From an uncultured Eubacteriales bacterium (GTDB taxonomy: Bacteria; Bacillota; Clostridia; Oscillospirales; RGIG7773): a stretch of DNA of 6,605 nucleotides. The number at the start of each line of letters is the position of its first letter. Position 1 is the first letter of the stretch. Location of the stretch: the NCBI GenBank assembly GCA_934541205.1, contig CAKTDK010000102.1, forward strand, positions 1 through 6,605, in the 5' to 3' direction. Under the pieces are notes generated by a model. The model saw only the letters and a list, made by a program, of their open reading frames with translations. It did not search any database and was not told the DNA's origin. A program made the translations under genes and the position numbers. This document shows, piece by piece, positions 5,124 to 6,605 of the stretch.

Positions 5124-6605
5124 TTATTTTTCCCAATCCGACGCTCTTTCTACAGCTTTATGCCAATTTTCCAAAAGTTTTTTTCTTGTTTCCCAAGTCA
5201 TATTGGGCGTATATACTTTATCAAGACGCCAATGTCCCTGTATTTCATCAATATCCTTCCAAAATCCCACGCTAAGTCCCGCAAGATATGCAGCTCCAAG
5301 CGCAGTGGTTTCTCTTATCATAGGTCGGCGTATACCACAATTTAATATATCCGACTGAAACTGTATAAGTATATCATTAACAGACGCTCCTCCGTCAACT
5401 TTAAGCTCAGAAAACGAAATATTAGTATCCTTTACCATTGCGTCAAGAACATCTTTTGTCTGATACGCAATAGCTTCAAGACAAGCTCTTGTTATATGTC
5501 CTTTATTGGCTCCTCTTGTAAGCCCAAAAATGCTCCCTCTTGCATACATATCCCAGTACGGCGCTCCAAGGCCTGTAAAAGCCGGAACAACATATACCCC
5601 TCCGTTGCTTTTAACAGAAGAAGCAAGCTTTTCACAATCCGAAGACTTTTCAAAAAAGCCAAGTTCGTCTCTAAGCCATTGTATTACAGCTCCGCCGGCA
5701 AAAATACTTCCTTCAACAGCATAGTTTATGTTTTCATCCGTTACCGCTGCAATGGTAGACAAAAGGCCGCTTTCACTTTCACATATATCTTTTCCCGTAT
5801 TCATTAGCAGAAAGCATCCGGTCCCATAGGTATTTTTGGCTTCTCCTTTTTTATAACAGCCTTGTCCAAACAGCGCTGCCTGCTGATCTCCTGCTATACC
5901 GCCAATCGGGATTTTTTCTCCAAATATTTCTGTCTCGCCGTATATTTCACTGCTTTTACAAACTTTAGGAAGAATGGCTTTGGGAATATTAAGTTCTTTT
6001 AAAATATAATCGTCCCAACAAAGTTTTCTTATATTAAAAAGCATAGTCCTTGAAGCATTTGTATAATCCGTGGCATGAACTTTTCCGTCAGTCAGTTTCC
6101 ACAAAAGCCATGTATCTACCGTGCCGAACAAAATATCGCCTTTTTCAGCTTTTTGACGTACGCCTTCAACATTATCAAGTATCCATTTTATTTTTGTAGC
6201 GCTAAAATATGCATCTATTAAAAGTCCTGTATTATATCTTACATATTTTTCAAATTCTCCGCCTTTGAGCTTTTCACATATAGCCGCAGTTCTTCTGCAC
6301 TGCCATACAATAGCATTATAAACAGGTCGTCCTGTATTTTTATCCCACAATATCGCCGTTTCTCTTTGGTTTGTTATTCCTATTGCAGAAACCTCTTTTA
6401 TATCAATTCCGCTTTTTTGAATAACTTCGGTAAGCACCGCATACTGAGACAAATATATATCCATAGGATTATGCTCCACATAGCCGGTTTTCGGATAAAT
6501 CTGCTCAAACTCTTTTTGGGCAATTTCTACAATATTCTGTTCTTTATCAAAGATTACCGCCCGGGAACTTGTAGTTCCCTGATCTAAATAAATAATGTAT
6601 TTTTT
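5124..6605 (-). CDS. glpK: Glycerol kinase, first codon(s) cut by window edge
   Basis: Phosphorylates glycerol with ATP to sn-glycerol 3-phosphate in the cytoplasm, the entry step for glycerol use and lipid backbone supply. 493 residues are visible, starting KKYIIYLDQGTTSSRAVIF, so probably only the initiator Met (or a few residues) is missing; the family is 495-505 long. Landmarks numbered from the edge: the phosphate-binding DQGTTSSR (8-15), GITNQRET (76-83, holding the glycerol-binding Arg-Glu), DAYFSATK (131-138), the catalytic Asp in AGDQQAALFGQ (about 240), NTYGTGCFLLMNTG, PAFTGLGAPYWDMYARG, KVDGGASVNDILIQFQSDIL and TALGAAYLAGLSVGFW. An internal GTG at 6479 is not the start, since it would delete the ATP-site loop. 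It is the first visible gene of the glpK-yjbQ-DUF5131 operon; its promoter lies outside the window. The regulatory loop before AGDQQ is unusually short. Confidence 0.98.
   Translation of the reverse strand, partial: KKYIIYLDQGTTSSRAVIFDKEQNIVEIAQKEFEQIYPKTGYVEHNPMDIYLSQYAVLTEVIQKSGIDIKEVSAIGITNQRETAILWDKNTGRPVYNAIVWQCRRTAAICEKLKGGEFEKYVRYNTGLLIDAYFSATKIKWILDNVEGVRQKAEKGDILFGTVDTWLLWKLTDGKVHATDYTNASRTMLFNIRKLCWDDYILKELNIPKAILPKVCKSSEIYGETEIFGEKIPIGGIAGDQQAALFGQGCYKKGEAKNTYGTGCFLLMNTGKDICESESGLLSTIAAVTDENINYAVEGSIFAGGAVIQWLRDELGFFEKSSDCEKLASSVKSNGGVYVVPAFTGLGAPYWDMYARGSIFGLTRGANKGHITRACLEAIAYQTKDVLDAMVKDTNISFSELKVDGGASVNDILIQFQSDILNCGIRRPMIRETTALGAAYLAGLSVGFWKDIDEIQGHWRLDKVYTPNMTWETRKKLLENWHKAVERASDWEK

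Noticed and set aside
4854..5345. A 163-codon plus-strand open frame across yjbQ and the end of glpK.
   Set aside because: It is antisense to two well-conserved genes, rich in Phe, Ser, Ile and Cys as expected from reverse reading of AT-rich codons, and has no support as a gene.

Overview
The window reads as chromosomal DNA from a low-GC, anaerobic Firmicute, most likely a clostridial or gut-type anaerobe. The evidence is AT-rich sequence with strong AGGAGG-type ribosome sites, a single-chain pyruvate:ferredoxin oxidoreductase, a glycerol kinase, and a YjbQ and a DUF5131 protein of the type common in such organisms. The exact species cannot be read from the sequence.

Layout: (1) Positions 1-2809, minus strand: the first 936 codons of nifJ (pyruvate:ferredoxin oxidoreductase). 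The gene runs off the left edge, so its C-terminal roughly 240 residues are missing. (2) Positions 2810-3424: an AT-rich intergenic region. It holds a good sigma-A-type promoter for nifJ, an inverted repeat just downstream of the expected nifJ transcription start, a 35-codon minus-strand small ORF that may be a decayed gene end, and two tandem candidate promoters pointing right. (3) Positions 3425-3937, plus strand: a single-gene GNAT acetyltransferase of the RimJ/RimL type, best started at a GTG behind a clear ribosome site. (4) Positions 3948-3985: a perfect 38-bp palindrome that serves as a bidirectional terminator between converging genes. (5) Positions 3993-6605, minus strand: a compact operon glpK - yjbQ - DUF5131, with gaps of 18 and 3 bases. 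glpK lacks only its first codon or first few codons at the right edge.

Functionally, nifJ and glpK are central carbon and energy genes: pyruvate oxidation to acetyl-CoA with reduced ferredoxin, and glycerol phosphorylation. The genes co-transcribed after glpK are less well understood. YjbQ belongs to a family with a weak thiamine-phosphate synthase activity, and DUF5131 (phage Gp37/Gp68 family) is a three-cysteine protein that may be a radical-SAM-like enzyme.

I see no CRISPR array, tRNA, rRNA, insertion sequence or recognised defence system. The least explained items are the yjbQ-DUF5131 pair, the operator-like repeat in front of nifJ, and the small ORF in the intergenic region.
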